Assembly: GCA_012932865.1 (NCBI GenBank)
Contig: SAXG01000007.1
Location: 248,001-312,000, forward strand
Origin: Amylostereum areolatum
Lineage: Eukaryota; Basidiomycota; Agaricomycetes; Russulales; Stereaceae
DNA length: 64,000 nucleotides
Reading direction: 5' to 3'
The position numbers and the translations under genes are program-made. The notes below the pieces were generated by a model that saw nothing but the letters and a program-made list of their open reading frames with translations, had not been told where the DNA came from and ran no database searches. This document shows, in pieces, positions 1 through 12,756 of this stretch (position 1 is its first letter; every line of letters starts with the position of its first letter).

Positions 1-1522
1 GCTACGACCTGGGGTGGATGTTGGTCACTCACGTCTGCCAATACTGGAGAGAGGTGAGCGTCGCATGATTTGTGATACCCCAAAGTTCTCAACATCCGCA
101 TTTTTGGTGGCGGTTAGGTCGCCCTTGACAACTCCTCCCTGTGGAGCACCCTCCGGTGTGCCGATGTATCTCCTGCCTGGGGCACCGAAATCATGAAGCG
201 ATCCAAGCAAGCTCCCTTGAACGTGGAAGTGTCGACGGCATCGGACAGATCCTCGACACGCCAACCTTCCATAAAGGATATTCTTGAAGAGATCATGACA
301 TCCCACTCACATCATCTCCGCAACCTCAAGTTAGTCGGCGCAGGACTCGTGGAACACTTCTCCCCTCTATGTCACCCCAAAGCTCTTCCGGACCTCGAGG
401 TGCTTGCTATCGAGGGGGACGAACGCTCTCCGCAGACGTTTTCATTATCCCTCAAGTCGCTACCCAAGGCTGCTCCCAAATTAAAGGAGCTTCACCTGGC
501 ACGGATCCCGATCTCCGGCATACCCACTCGCCCGTTCCCAAATCTAACCACCCTCTCCCTCAACTTCGAAAAAGACGAAGCCCTTTCCTTCAAACAGCTG
601 AAGGGTCTATTGGACCGCACACCGGCCCTGGAGCAGCTTTGTCTCGATGGCGCCTTTCCTGCAGACCTGCCCGAATCCGGGACGGGCGCCATCCTTTGAG
701 CTTCCTTCCAGCATAAAATTGATCCAGTCCACCGTCAAGCTCAGGGCGCACATGGCCCCATGGCTGCAACTCCACGACCTCATCAAAGCACCGACGGCAA
801 GGTGCTCCATGATCTTCGAGACGGACCTCTCGCTCGAGTCACTGGAAACAATCATGCGCAGGCAGGACCCCTTCCACTTCCCCGCGGTCGAAATCAGTTG
901 CGACTCCGAAGGCGCCTTTTGCCTTACACTTTCCGCCGCCTCCCCCCGCAAGGACCCGACGCGACCGACGTTAACGCACCTGTCCCTATGCCAGAGCCCA
1001 TCCTGTCGATAGCCGCCCGGGGGAGGGCCGACTTCAACACTCTCATCGGCGCTATGCCGGAGTGGCACAGCGTGTCGGTCCTGACATACCATGATGGTCC
1101 GCACCTCGTATATGCGCGATGGTGCCCAAGCTCGGTGGTTGACAATCGCGAAGCTCGCTACCCAGGTGCGCCGCCTGAGGATCAAAGGCTCGGGCACGAT
1201 CGTCTGTTTCCTCCGTCTCCTCACCGACTTCCACGATGGATCGGAAAAATACCCAGACATATACGACGCGTCGCAGCCCAGCCGCGTCCACATCTTCCCC
1301 GGACTCGCCTCGCTCACCTTTTTGGACGATGGATCCCCGGCGTTCGCGAAGACGCTCGCGCGAACGGAGGAAAGGCTCCTGGCCGCCCTCGCTCTGCGGA
1401 GGATATACGGAAATCCTATACCCGAGCTCAACCTCCCGCTCAATGCCATACCGCCGGCTCTGCTGGAGCGGCTGCGAAACGAGGTTCTCGCCATCGGCGC
1501 GGCCGAGTACGATAGGTTTTAA
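1..1522 (+). pseudogene. F-box/LRR-like protein, copy 1 (5' end outside window, frame-broken)
   Basis: This is a member of the large Agaricomycete F-box-like family, substrate adaptors of SCF ubiquitin ligases. The first codons read YDLGWMLVTHVCQYWRE, the usual end of the F-box region. A 64-nt intron (54-117) then joins in phase to VALDNSSLWSTL. Leucine-rich, LRR-like sequence follows, and the end (ALALRRIYGNPIPELNLP) matches the neighbouring copy. The start lies before the window. The frame is broken at about 697 (one extra base), about 1010 (shift the other way) and about 1090 (one extra base); alignment with copy 2 supports each shift. It is therefore a probable pseudogene, although sequencing indels could give the same picture. 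The C-terminal 140 residues are open to the stop at 1520-1522. Confidence 0.75.
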
Positions 1523-1955
1523 GTCCGCGCGTTCGCGGCATTCGAGCTCGGTCAGTCTACGCGTTTGCGTGAAGCTACTTGTGCGATTACTGATCGTCTC
1601 TCCGCCTTGCAGTCTATAGAATGTGGAAAGTCGACGCCATAGGCGGAAAAAGAGCGAGTCCTGTGACGCGCGGCTCTATCATCTACTCTAGGGTCTCCTG
1701 ACATGTTTGCTTCACACCGTTTTGACTATACGTCCCCCACTTTATGCCTTGTACAATATATCCTACACATAGAGAGCCTGGAGTAAGTGCGGCATGTGCC
1801 GTAGTCGCCGCCTCGAGGCTCGAGACGCCTGTGATGCTTGCAGGCTCTTTCATTGATACCACGATCTTCTCCCTACTATTCCTCGAGAGCAGTAGTGCAG
1901 CTTCCTAGCAGAGTCCCTCCACATATCGCAGCCCAGATATCTCCAAATTTTCGGC
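1523..1955. other. Intergenic region between the two F-box copies
   Basis: No open frame here resembles a protein. It should hold the 3' end of copy 1 and the promoter of copy 2. I see no clear TATA box or repeat. Confidence 0.5.
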
Positions 1956-3816
1956 ATGTCGGCGACGTCAGAGACTAGTCTTGATTCAAGGTATCGTCAC
2001 GCAGCACGCCTCTCTCTCGTGGTTTCACTTTGCTAACTTCGAGCCAGTCTCCAGTTTTGGCGGTCCATCTTCGAGAAACGATGTCAGGCGAGCTCCGGCT
2101 TATCTTCTTCGACAGACCAAACCGTCTTCGAATGGTTCGACCTGGAGATCGATGCTCTTGCAGAGCTCACGCGGCTGGCCAAGGCACGACGCAACAATTC
2201 GACGTTGATATCCCGCCTTCCCCCGGAGATCCTTTCGAAGATATTCCTCTTCCTCAGAGATGTCAGCCAACCTCAGGCCATCAAGCCTGCTCGGACGTCT
2301 AATCTAGGATGGATCGGGGTCAGCCACGTTTGTCAAACGTGGAGGCGGGTAAGCGGCGGCACTCCCCTTCGTGTCCGTGCAAAACAGCTGACCTCGGAAT
2401 GTTGTATGTAAAGCTCGCAATCGAGTACAGCAACTTATGGAACAATCTCGATTGTCGGTCGATATCCGAAGCCTGGCGGTACCGCATTCCTGAGCCGCTC
2501 TGGGCAAGCTCCTCTCAAAGTGACCTTACCGTACCTGAGCACCTCTTTCACCCACGATCAAAGTGCCAGGTCCCTCAAGTACCTGGAGTATCTCGTTCAA
2601 TCCCACTCACAGCGTCTTCAGGACCTCGCATTGCTCGGTGCCGACGCAGAGTTCCTGCAACACCTCTACCATCCACTCCCTGCCATCAGTTGTTTGGCGA
2701 TCGAGGGCTACCGAACGCTGGCATTGTTGGATTTCAACAAGCTGGCCACAAACGCTCCCCATTTGACGTGGCTCGGTCTCGGGAACATATCCCACGTCAA
2801 TCCTGCCACCCAACCGTTCACGCAGTTGACCGAGTGCACCATCTACTACGACACGGGGTCCACGCGCCCCTCATTTCCGTTGTGGGAAAGCCTGCTATCG
2901 TGTTTCCCGAACCTCCAAGTTCTCCGTCTGACAGACGCATTCCCCTCCGAGTTCGCCGAGGAATCGGATACAGATGTACTCCCTGCAATCCAACTCCCAG
3001 CCAGTTTAACCCAGCTCGCGCTGACCGTCTGTGCGCCGTCGTGCGTCTCCCCGATGCTTACCTTCCTCCGGCATCTGGTCGCACCCTCTGCATGTGTGAA
3101 CATGCAATTCAGAGCCCCACTTTCCTGCCGACGCGTTCTCCGACGCTCTTGCTTCCCGCGATGCCGCCGCCCCCTCGGCGGTCAGTTTGGATTTCCATGG
3201 GTCCGGCGTGTCCATCGGCCTGTACCGCGACCCTTGGCCTCCTTCGAACGGCGACGCCGCCGTCCACGTGCCCGATCTGCACATCGGCGCCAAAGAGATG
3301 TCGAGCTACCAGCCCATCGAGAGCGTGTGCGGCAAGATCGAGTGGGACAAAGTAGCGACGTTGACCTACACCGACGATCGCACGAACGGATCCCAATCGG
3401 GCTACCAGCATTTGAGTCGCTGGTCGGCGGTGGCATCCCTCGCCACCGAAGTGCGCCACCTAAGAGTGACTGGCGACGCAGCCCTCGGCTTTCTTCACCT
3501 GCTCACCGACCATGCAACGAACCCCGAGACGACCGCGTCGTCGTTCCTCAGGCCCTCGCGGTTATTCAACGCCAAACTCTTCCCGCGCCTCGAATTGCTC
3601 TCTTTCGGAGACGCCTCCGAGACGAGCGACCGCCGACTGGGACCGTTATTACTGCGGGATGAGGATCGATTGCTGGTGGCCCTCGCGTTGAGGAGGCTGC
3701 ACAAAATACCTCTACGCGAACTCAGGCTCCCCAGGGACGTTCTACAATCAGAAACGGTCCAACGATTGAGGGCAATGGTTCCCAATATCGGCGCTAGCGA
3801 ACACGGCAAGTATTAG
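1956..3816 (+). pseudogene. F-box/LRR-like protein, copy 2 (frame-broken)
   Basis: This is a tandem paralogue of the gene to its left. The ATG at 1956 begins MSATSETSLDS. An intron (1991-2047) joins SLQFWRSIFEKRC, then a short helical segment (EIDALAELTRLAKARR) and the F-box core (LISRLPPEILSKIFLFLRD). The typical GWIGVSHVCQTWRR follows, then a second intron from about 2350 to about 2411. LRR-like sequence runs to the stop at 3814-3816. Two single-base insertions relative to the family are visible: at about 2477, between the AW and GT of the segment after the second intron, and at about 3113 in a run of four C. Each restores homology to copy 1 only if one base is skipped. The F-box itself is intact. 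If the shifts are real, only an F-box fragment of about 130 residues can be made. Confidence 0.75.
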
Positions 3817-4038
3817 ACAAACGACTGGCCCCAGATGCGGGCAACTTAGGTGAGCATCATCAGCACAGAGCTGGAACAGTGTCTAGTCATGTGTACCCAA
3901 GTATCAGTGTTTTATCATTTACAAGCTTCCCACCGTATCCGGGAGTGAACTGGGGATGTCCGAAAAAATGCTATGCATTTGGGAACAGACGCAAAGGAGC
4001 CGTTAAGCAAACAAAAGGATCGTTGGCTGATCGACGCC

Positions 4039-6020
4039 CTACAAAACGGCGGAAGGCGATGGCACATCGACACCACCAGCATCTCCTTCCTCCGTGTAAA
4101 CAAATTGTTCGTCTTCGCCATCCCCTCCTTCCGCTGCGGGGTAGGAAAACCCCTCTTCCTCGTCGCCTTGTTCATTCTTCACCTCCGCGGAATATACGAA
4201 CCCCTCGTCGACATCTTCGCGCGCGTCTCCCGCGCCCTCCTGAACCGACTCCGGTTCCTCTGGGTAAACGAAGGGCTCCGAGTCCGGTAGGCTGGCGTCC
4301 GCATCCAGGCCAACGATACTCGTCTCCGCGTCCTCGTGGTCAGACGGTTGCCTTGGCGTATCCTCGATTGTAATATCAAGGTCCGCCACAGCGGCGGGTG
4401 GTTCGGAAGACGGGCCATTGGCTTGGTCGTTCTCCCCAGTATCCAGTAAAATGCCGACGGGATCGCCGTTCGAGGCGTCCAGGCCGTCGTTGCCTGTTAA
4501 ACCTCCCTCGTCTGTTCTTCCATCCTCCACGTCCACAGCCTCCCTCAAACGATCATCCACCGCTTTCATATCCACGGGCGATACCAACGTCTCCTCGCCG
4601 TCCTTCCTCCCGCCTGGATCTTTCTTCCTCCCCAACAGCTTCACCTTCGTCAACCGGAGCTTCTCCGATTGCTGTTTGGAGGGTACCAAGAACCCATCCG
4701 CGCTGAGGATCAACGCGCGGCGTTCGCCTGCGAGGAGCTCAGGACCCGGTTCCGCCGTGGGTGGGGGCAGGGGTGGTGCTGGGACGACTTGAACGATGGC
4801 TTGCGTCTCGACGTTGTGCACTTCAATGGTCTGGTTGGGGAGGAGAGCCGTTATGTTCGGATAGTCCAGACCTACCACGATATCTCAGCTCGAGGCGGGC
4901 AGAATACATAAAGAGAAACATACAAACGGAGAGAGGATGACTCGGCCACTCGATGGTCCCGCGGACGGGATCGGCATCTCCTGTGAGGAAAAGCCCCATG
5001 GTACTCGCGCCGTTCCAGGAAAGGACCAGGAATTCTCTCTCGGAGATAACAGTGATGACGGGACGGATAAGGGGACCGCCAGGTGGCGCTTGGGAGATGG
5101 GGAGAAGTGCTGTGATGGTGGCTCGTTGGAGGTTTACCATCGCGTATTGTTCGCGGTTGGCGACGCAAAGGTACTTGCCAGACCTTCGTGCAACAAATGC
5201 GCCATTGGGAAGGGGTATTTCCTGTTGGATGCACAATATAAGTGGAGGTTGAGAGCTGGAACGACGGTGGGACGTACTTTCTGATAGCTGAGTTGCTCGC
5301 GCAGGCTGTATAACGCAATGCTACTTCGCTTGACGATACACAACTCAACGGGCTCGACGGGTATTGGTGGATCAGAGAACGGAGGAGCCGGTCGGATGAT
5401 ATGTTGGTGGTCGACGGCGAAAGTTTGAACGTTGCGAACTGGCTTTATAGGCACGACATCGAGTGAAGGAAGGACGTAGAAATGGACCTGCCGATCTGTC
5501 TTTCCTGTCAGAACCATGGCCCGTAACGAACCAGAGAGTGCGTACCACAGAGTACCAATGCCCTCGATATACTCGGCACCAGAATAATTTCATCGATTGG
5601 TTTCGGTGCGGGAAGGGTTTGGCGAGAAAGAAGGCTGTACGACTCAGGCTGAGCACTCATCAGAGGGACGGGGAAGTTAAACGCAAGAGATGAACCCACC
5701 TGGTCGGGATCGTTCACTTGCAGCGCAAATCGAAGGAGTTCTCCATTTGAGCAGCCAACGTATATCTCAGAACCTGATTTACAGTGTAAGGGGCGATATG
5801 AATGCGAATCGTATAGACACGCACCGAGAGCTTGTGCACATCGCACATCCACTAGAGGCACGCCGTCTGCACTGTTATAACCTCTCCACAGTCAAAGAGT
5901 TAGACACGAGGACCGGACATGAAACGAGATAAATTTACCGTAAAGCTCGATGACTGTGTCGAGCAGAGGCTGGACTTGATACGGAGGAATCTCGATGGGT
6001 TGTGTTGGAGCCGAGGTCAT
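4039..6020 (-). CDS. Vps39/TGFBRAP1-family protein, N-terminal half only
   Basis: This is the N-terminal part of a CORVET/HOPS tethering subunit, which acts in Rab-dependent fusion at endosomes and the vacuole. The ATG at 6020 gives MTSAPTQPIEIPPYQVQPLL. Exons joined by short introns then read the CNH/beta-propeller: VRCAQALGSEIYVGCSNGEL, then PESYSLLSRQTLP, HFYVLPSLDVVP, FLVLSWNGASTMGLF and CLDYPNITALLPNQTIEVH. All frames join cleanly and I see no break. After KVKLLGRKKD the protein runs into a long acidic tail with four FVYP-like repeats and stops at 4039-4041. The Vps39 domain 1/2 region that should follow is missing here and lies on the other strand at 26.4-29.3 kb. The open frame suggests that the half-protein could still be made. 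Whether it is CORVET or HOPS type cannot be told. Confidence 0.8.
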
Positions 6021-6639
6021 TGTAAGCAGACACAGAGTACACGTTGTCGAGGATATATGGGCTCCCAGACAATCTGCGATAGCCTCTAAGACGTTAAAGT
6101 TTGTGGTCGAGTTCGAGTGTCAATAGGATGGAAAGTGAAGGACTCGAGCAGACATTTGCTCAGCCTTGTTGGCAGAAGCGGGGATGCAAATTACGTAATG
6201 AGGTCATTGACGCATTGTCGGCGACTTGTCGGCATCTTGTCGGCATCTTCAACTCGTTTCCTCTCATCCCAATCTCATCCAACTGAGTTACTTACTGTCC
6301 CGATTGAACTCGCCCTCGCAGGCCCATATGCTTTGCATTAAATATTGAAATTGCATCTATCATCCCCTTTCCTTCTTCTTTTCACAACCTTCGTTGTGCG
6401 TTTCTCCCAGGATGCGCCTATAGGTGCGCCATCTACCTGCGTGCAACCCAAACTCGCCGCTAAAGCTTTGAATTACAGGATCAGGCCGATTCTCCGGAGC
6501 TGTTGAAGAATGGCATCACGACGACGACGGCACCTTCAAATACAAGCTTGCGCAGATCGAGCTCGACCATCCCGGTGCTCCGCATCCCACCTCTACCGTA
6601 GTCCGGGCTGTCCCCCAAATTCGGCGCCTTAGGATTCTC
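6021..6639. other. Promoter region of the Vps39-family N-half
   Basis: This gap lies upstream of the Vps39-type start (6020) and downstream of the end of the NLR-like gene (6640). It contains a short tandem repeat of the 11-mer CTTGTCGGCAT at about 6213-6249, in two to three copies, and a palindrome TTACGTAA near 6191. No protein is supported. Confidence 0.5.
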
Positions 6640-8594
6640 CTATGCCGTCACTCGCAGCGACGTGTCAAATCCACCGTACTTTGCGTTCGTGTCTGCACCG
6701 CGCCGGAGAAGGAGTTGCATGACTTCGGAATGGCCTTCCTCGACAGCCGCCTGCAACGCGGTCCCATATCTCCCACCCCGCGCGTCGACGTCCGCGCCAC
6801 GGTTGAGAAGGTGGTCCACAACCTCAAGATGGCCCTGCGATGCGGCTGCTTGCAACGCTGTGTCGAATTCACCGCCCCGCAAGTTCACGTCCGCACCATT
6901 GTCAAGGAGGAGGCCCACGATGCTGAGATGGCCCTCATATGCAGTCACTTGCAAGGCAGTGCCGAAGTTGCCGAATTGCATGTTCGCGTTCGCCCCACGC
7001 TGGAGAAGGAGACGCACGACCTCGGAACTACACTCCTCACCGGCCGCTTGCAACGCTGTCCCATGTCTGCCACCCTGCGCATTCACGTCCGCTCCACGGT
7101 CAAGAAGGACGCGCACGACCTCGTTATGACCTTTGTGTATGGCCATTTGCAACGCAGTGCCTTGTAGGCCATCCTGTGCGTTCACGTCCGCGCCGAGGTC
7201 AAGAAAGAGGTGCACAACTTCGACATTGCCCTGGTATGCGGCCGCTTGCAATGCCGTACCCCATTCGGCGCCCTGCGCATTCACGTCCGCTCCGCGTTCG
7301 AGAAGGAGATGCACAAGGTCGGAAATGCCGTTTAGGGCAGCCGCTTGCAATGCCGTGCCGTACTTGCCACTTCCGCGCGTCCATATCTGCACCGCCCTCG
7401 AGCAGTATAGACACGACATCGAGGCGCCCCCTCAAAGTCGCCGCTTGCAACGCCGTGTCGTATTCGCCGCCCCGAGCATTCACGTTTGCACCGGCTTCGA
7501 GAAGTAGACGCACGACCTCGGGACTGCCCCCGTATGCGGCCGCTTGCAACGCCGTGCCGTAAACTCCACCCTGCGCGTTCACGTCCGCACCGCGCTGGAG
7601 AAGAAGATGCACAATGTCGAGACTGCTGTTCAATACGGCCGCCTGCAACGCCGTGCCGTATTCGCCGCCTTGCGCGTTTACGTCCGCGCCGCGCTCGAGA
7701 AGAAGACGCACGACCTCGGGAGTACCATCGTATGCGGCCCCTTGCAACGCAGTGCCGAATTTGCCCATCTGCTCGTTCACATCTGCGCCGCTGTCGAGAA
7801 GGAGGCGCATGACCTCGACACTACCCTCGTATGCGGCCGCTTGCAACACCGTGCCGAAAGTTCCACCCTGCGCGTTCACATCCGCACCGCGCTCGAGAAG
7901 GATGTGCAAAACTTCGTGGCTGCTGTTCAACACGGCCGCTTGCAGCACCGTCCCGTAAACACCACCGTGCGCTTTCAGGTCCGCGCCGCGCTGAAGAAGA
8001 AGATGCACAACTTCGGGACTGCCGTTCAATGCGGCCGCTTGCAACGCCGTGCCGTGTTCGCCGCCCTGCGAGTTCACGTCCGCGCCGTTGTCGAGAAGGA
8101 GGCCCACGACCTCGAGATGGCTCTCCAACGCGGCCACGTGCAACGCCGTCCCGTATTCGCAACTCTGGGCGCCCACGTCCGCGCCGTGCTGGAGAAGGAG
8201 GCGCGCGACCTGGAGATTGCCCTTCCGTGCAGCCACGTGCAATGCCGTGCCGTGTTGGCTATCCTGCCTGTTCGGGTCAGCGCCGTGCTTGAGAAGGAGA
8301 CGCAAAACGTCAAGACTGCCCCCGAACGCGGCCGCATGCAACGCCATGCCGTATTCACCACCATGAGCATTCATGTCCGCGCCACGCTCGAGAAGGAGGT
8401 GCACGACTGTCGAGCCTGCCCTTGTATGCGGCTGCTTGCACCGCCGTTCCATATTTGCCGCCCCGCGCGTTCACGTCGGCGCCATGGTCAAGAAGAAGAT
8501 GTACAATCTCGAGATGGCCTGCCCATGCAGCTGCTTGCAGAACCACAAAACTGTATTCCGGGTTGGCACCAGCCCTGTGCCTTCGGCATAGCAT
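6640..8594 (-). repeat. Ankyrin repeat block, about 19 units
   Basis: Consecutive 33-34 residue units follow the pattern [YFH]GTALQAAxxxGxxEVVxLLLxRGADVNAxGG, about 102 nt per unit. The last unit is cut short (FDTSLRVTA and stop). Units are very similar to one another, which suggests recent duplication or gene conversion inside the array. Two of the four frame breaks of the parent gene fall within this block. Confidence 0.9.
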
Positions 8595-11339
8595 GTCGGT
8601 TTGCTTGTAAAATCCGAACAGTGACGTGTAAAGAATCGGCCGGCTAGTCGGAGTCTGTGGGCAACTGACTACGAAACTCCCATGGAGCAGGGTCGTGGAG
8701 GGTCAACCATCCAGAAAGCAAGGGGGTTTGGGGGTTGAACAATGTTGCCATCATACGATTTACTGTGGCATTATCGACGACGGTTTCATGATTTGCATGC
8801 ATGATCCAGGACTCAGCAGCGTATTTCAGGAAATCCGCATCGACATCCTTTTGCACCAGCATGCTCAGGCAAAGCTGAGCGATCGTGGTGTGCGACAACT
8901 GTAGTATCGAGATGGTAGATTCGAAGCTCGTCCGGATTTTCGAAAGACGCTCCGAGACCAAGTACTCCTGCACGGAGAAATGGGCAAACTGCACGACCCT
9001 GTTATTCAGAACTACAAGGCCTGAACATATCCTCAGAACCTGGGTAGACAATGGACGGTAAGAGCTGACGAACTCCGGGACTGTATCTGTGTCGAAATCA
9101 ACAGCGAGGACGTCGGCCAACTCCTCGATGGTAAGGGGCCGCAACGAGAAAGCCAGACATTGGAAGAGATGAAGCGCGTCCTCTGAGACATCCTTCTGCA
9201 ATGTTCTCCAGGATCCGCTGGTAGGTTTCATCCAATGTCTTCGGCAAGTTTTTGAGGACATGTCGGATGTGCTTCGGCAGACAATCCCGCAACACCTCGA
9301 GCTGACAGAACACCCAGCGAAACCTACCGCCCGAAATGATAAGAATGGCGCAAACGTGACAGTGTATGGTATGCTCACATTCCATTGGCTTGATCCGACA
9401 AAGTGCGGATGGCGAGGTTGGCGTCGTCAGGCCTCCATCCTTGGAACGCATAATCGTGTTGAAGGATGTGGCGGATGTATGCTCCTATGTCCTCCGCTTG
9501 CTGATCGACCAAGTGTAGATTGACCTGCACCGGAGCCAGTGGCTCCAGCCTCGTCTTGATGTCATGTTCTGGTCGGCTCGTTACGCACAGATGAAGTCCC
9601 TGGATCTTCCACTCCATGACTTTCTCGATCACTGTCAATACCTTCGCGCGCTCCGTATGCACGGGGCATTCATCCAGAGCATCAAGGACAACGAATGTTT
9701 CACCGCGTACAGAGAGCATGCCTCTGAAACAATGTATCAATGCATCACTACTGGGCTGCTCGCCCCCGTCCTGGTTCTTTGAATATAGGTCATGCAGAAC
9801 AGAGCCACCTTCGGGGTATAAATACGCAAGCTGGATGACCAGGGAGGACAGGAGGCCGCGACAGTTGTGTTTTGCGTCGTCCCTGAAGTCGAAATAGAAA
9901 TAGACCAGGCTGGACGGCGGCGCTTGGAGCTTGAGTTCTTGGATGATCGTGGAACTATTGAGTTAACACGATGGGTCAGCCAAGCTCATTAGATGCGAAG
10001 CGCACTGGGACGCACCACAGGACGCTCTTTCCCGATCCAGCTGTCTTTTACGGTGAGCTGGGTAAGTGCCGCCGATGACGGGAATGGACGAACGTTTGCC
10101 GTGTATCCATAGGAGAGACGCGCCGTCGCTCTTCCAGCCTTTGAAAACGTCACCGCGGAGGAGCCAGTCGCCCGTGCCAGGGTGATGCGATTCATTCATC
10201 AAGTTGTGGTTTGTCGAAGGATCCGGCGGGGAGAGCCAACGTATGATGTCCTTTTCCACCTGGTGTCGCTTGATCGCGTTCAGCTGCGCCGTGGTGTTCA
10301 GAGCATGTTCTATTGAAGTGCGGGGTCAGTCGCCGACGACGTGGTGATAGCGCGTTTGCCTGCCTCCTGACGCTATAACGGACTCTCGGATGAGAGTATC
10401 CATAGATTTGAGGATATTATCCAGGTGGCGATGGGACGCGTCCTTGTCTTATCACAAACGTCAGGGCATTAACTTTATGCATGGATAAAGGAGCGCACCG
10501 GCCATCATGGTGTTTATATGTTCGAGCACCTTGCATGTGTTCACAAAAGTCTCCGTCGCCATCACTCCCGAGTCCTCTACCGTCAGCTTATCCAGCCTGT
10601 CCACAGCATCCTTTACGTCTTGATTTCCCGACAATATCGATACATATTGACCTTTCACTAGATGAGTTAACACCTACGTGACTGCGCGAAACGAACTGAC
10701 CCAGACGTTTCTTCTTCATCAACTTTGTTGCGAGAGCCAGCACAGAGAGCAACTCGACGAGTATCTTGACGACAATGTCTTTCGCCTCCGACCGCATCTT
10801 TATCTCTTCCCGTATCTTGAGGCGGTCGAGAAACGCTGTGAGAACATTGAACAAGTCCACTAGGGAGTTGTAGCTGGCACTGACTCCCTTGGTAGCCTGT
10901 ATTGAAGATCGTTAAATGGACGGTGCCACCATAGCATATACTGTCCTACGCACCGTCAGTAGTACGCCGATCGCGGCGAATATCGTCTTCCCGGCGGGGA
11001 CGGCCTGTAAGACGGTTTGTTAGAAGTGGGGTAACACGTACAGGTGTTTCTGCGCACTAGTGCGACACCCTCGCCCGCTGCTTCAGAGAATGATGAGACG
11101 ACATGCGCTATCGGTTTCAGGGCGCTCCTCAATTTCTCCCATGTCGGGTCTGCTGCTCTGAATTTCTTGAAGGTCGTCATTTGCTCGTCAATCACAGTGA
11201 GAACGCCGTCGACCGAGTCACAACCTTCCAAGTCGCCAAACATGTCCTCGGTGGTGAGGTCTGTGCCAGTGCGTTCTTCATACGCACTCAAAGCGGACTG
11301 CCACAGGTCTGTGAGGACGCCGGGTACGTATAGATCCAT
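6640..11339 (-). pseudogene. Goodbye-NACHT-ankyrin STAND (NLR-like) gene, frame-broken
   Basis: This is a STAND NTPase of the fungal NLR type, a family linked to non-self recognition and heterokaryon incompatibility. The ATG at 11339 gives MDLYVPGVLTDLWQSALSAY, the start of a fungal Goodbye domain, continued over short introns by AVPAGKTIFAAIGVLLT and VVKILVELLSVLALATK. The NACHT P-loop WIHGKPGSGKSVLC is complete after splicing a 53-nt intron (10041-10093) that cuts the proline codon. The Walker B region reads FVVLDALDECP. After a NACHT-associated helical segment come about 19 ankyrin repeats, ending at the stop at 6640. Single-base frame breaks lie at about 9200, 8650, 8440 and 7380, each consistent with one extra base. 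The join near 10,310-10,370 was not resolved. Without correction no full protein is made. Confidence 0.75.
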
Positions 11340-11833
11340 TACGGAGGGTTGACGCGAAGAGCTTACGAGAGTAGGACGATCGTGGGGGGAAAGAGATGGA
11401 CATCGACTGGACTTCCTCACTTGCAACGCATAGTAAGTAGTAGACTTCGAAATTCGAATGATCAAGGAATGATCAAGGGGAGACCGGCGTCGGGAATTAC
11501 CGCACAGCCAATATTGCCAGGCCCGGCGTCACGGTCTCATCTGGCCGTCGACCCAATACTGGTAGTACTAGGTATGCCATGTATACTAGCCTCACAAGCA
11601 AAAACCATTAAGGTTGGGCGAAGTAGGACGCGGAAAAAGAACTTCGCGTATGTCCTACGGACAATGGAAAGTCCTCGGGCAAAGCGCTTGTTATGCTGCG
11701 GGTCACTTCGTCTCGCCAAATCTGAACAGGGACCTCCCCCGACTGTCTGTGATCGAAGGTGACTCCCCGTCGGATGAAGGGTGAGTGATGGTACGCTCCT
11801 GACGCCGATCTATTAGCAGGCAGGCATCTTTTG

Positions 11834-12660
11834 TCAGGAAGACAGGTGCTTACTGCCAGGTACTTCTGGTGCTGTCCGACGTCGCCGCCGATACCACCAA
11901 ATGAAAGCGATAAGTACTCCTACGACAGCGAGGCCTCCGATTACTCCCTCCACGATGGCTCCGATAGATTCTGACCTATTTGTGGATGCTTTCAAAGGGG
12001 CTACGACGGCAGACTGTGATGGAGCGGCAGACTGTGATGGAGGGAACGTAGACCGCGATGCAGGCAATGTGGATAGTGTGGACAGCGTGGATGGCGTGTA
12101 TAGCGTCGACGTCCCCAGAGACGCAGAAAAGGGGTGTGATAGTAGCGGAGTGGAACTTGTGGACGTGGAAGACTTGTTTCCGCCAGGGACGGAAGGTGTG
12201 TAGAGGATGTAGTCGACCCAGAAGTTTTTCCCGTTCACCACTGTTGCTTTTAGCGTGTGTTCTGGCCCCTCGTCCAATTTCACAGAGGAGTAGAACAAAT
12301 TACGATAGATCGGCTGCGTGGGGTTTGCACTGCCTTGAAATATTGCCTGGGGGAGGTCGTCCACCTGAAAATGCACGACAGGGGCCCCGTGAAGGGTCTC
12401 GGGTGGGACGGTCCCATACACTTCTACGGCAGTACCTTCCAATGTGACAAGGCGTAATGAGCCACCCAACCGGCCAGATGCAGTCCTTTGGACTCACCGG
12501 AGAAAGTTAAAGTTAAACTACAGTTCAGGACGTCCAAGTAGCTACCTGTGGTTGTTCCAAGGTACTCGCTCGACGTCCCAGACTGTTCCCAGTGACTGTC
12601 GTAAAGGATGTTTGGGTCGCGGTCGTCTAGAATTAAAGTTGTTATGTTGTAAGATACCAT
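11834..12660 (-). CDS. Single-pass membrane protein A (mucin-like stalk)
   Basis: This is the first member of the array. The ATG at 12660 opens exon 1 (12660-12498: MVSYNITTLILDDRDPNILY). A GT-AG intron joins it to exon 2 at 12435, restoring FSGTAVEVYGTVPPETLHG. The ectodomain is about 130 residues, followed by a Ser/Thr/Pro stalk and a membrane helix (AIVEGVIGGLAVVGVLIAFI) before WWYRRRRR. No signal peptide is seen, so it is probably inserted N-out by the helix itself. The two-exon model gives 254 residues. Splicing at GTAAGC (11853) to an acceptor near 11810 would extend the tail to 11703, but that intron would be only 44 nt. Sequence down to 11608 resembles the tail of gene B, so the 3' end is uncertain. 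The ligand is unknown. Confidence 0.75.
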
Positions 12661-12749
12661 ATCTGACTGGGGCGATCGAAGTGGCCACTGGCAGGGTTGA
12701 TCGGGACGAGTGCGATGGACCTAACATACATTGAGTTTACTGGCATGCG

Positions 12750-12756
12750 TTTATAT
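12750..12756 (-). promoter_or_regulatory. TATA box of gene A
   Basis: ATATAAA on the minus strand, about 90 nt before the ATG, in a block shared with the promoter of gene B. Confidence 0.5.

Noticed and set aside
6662..8647. Long plus-strand open frames opposite the ankyrin block
   Set aside because: They mirror the repeated ankyrin codons and match no family; the minus strand gives clear ankyrin repeats.
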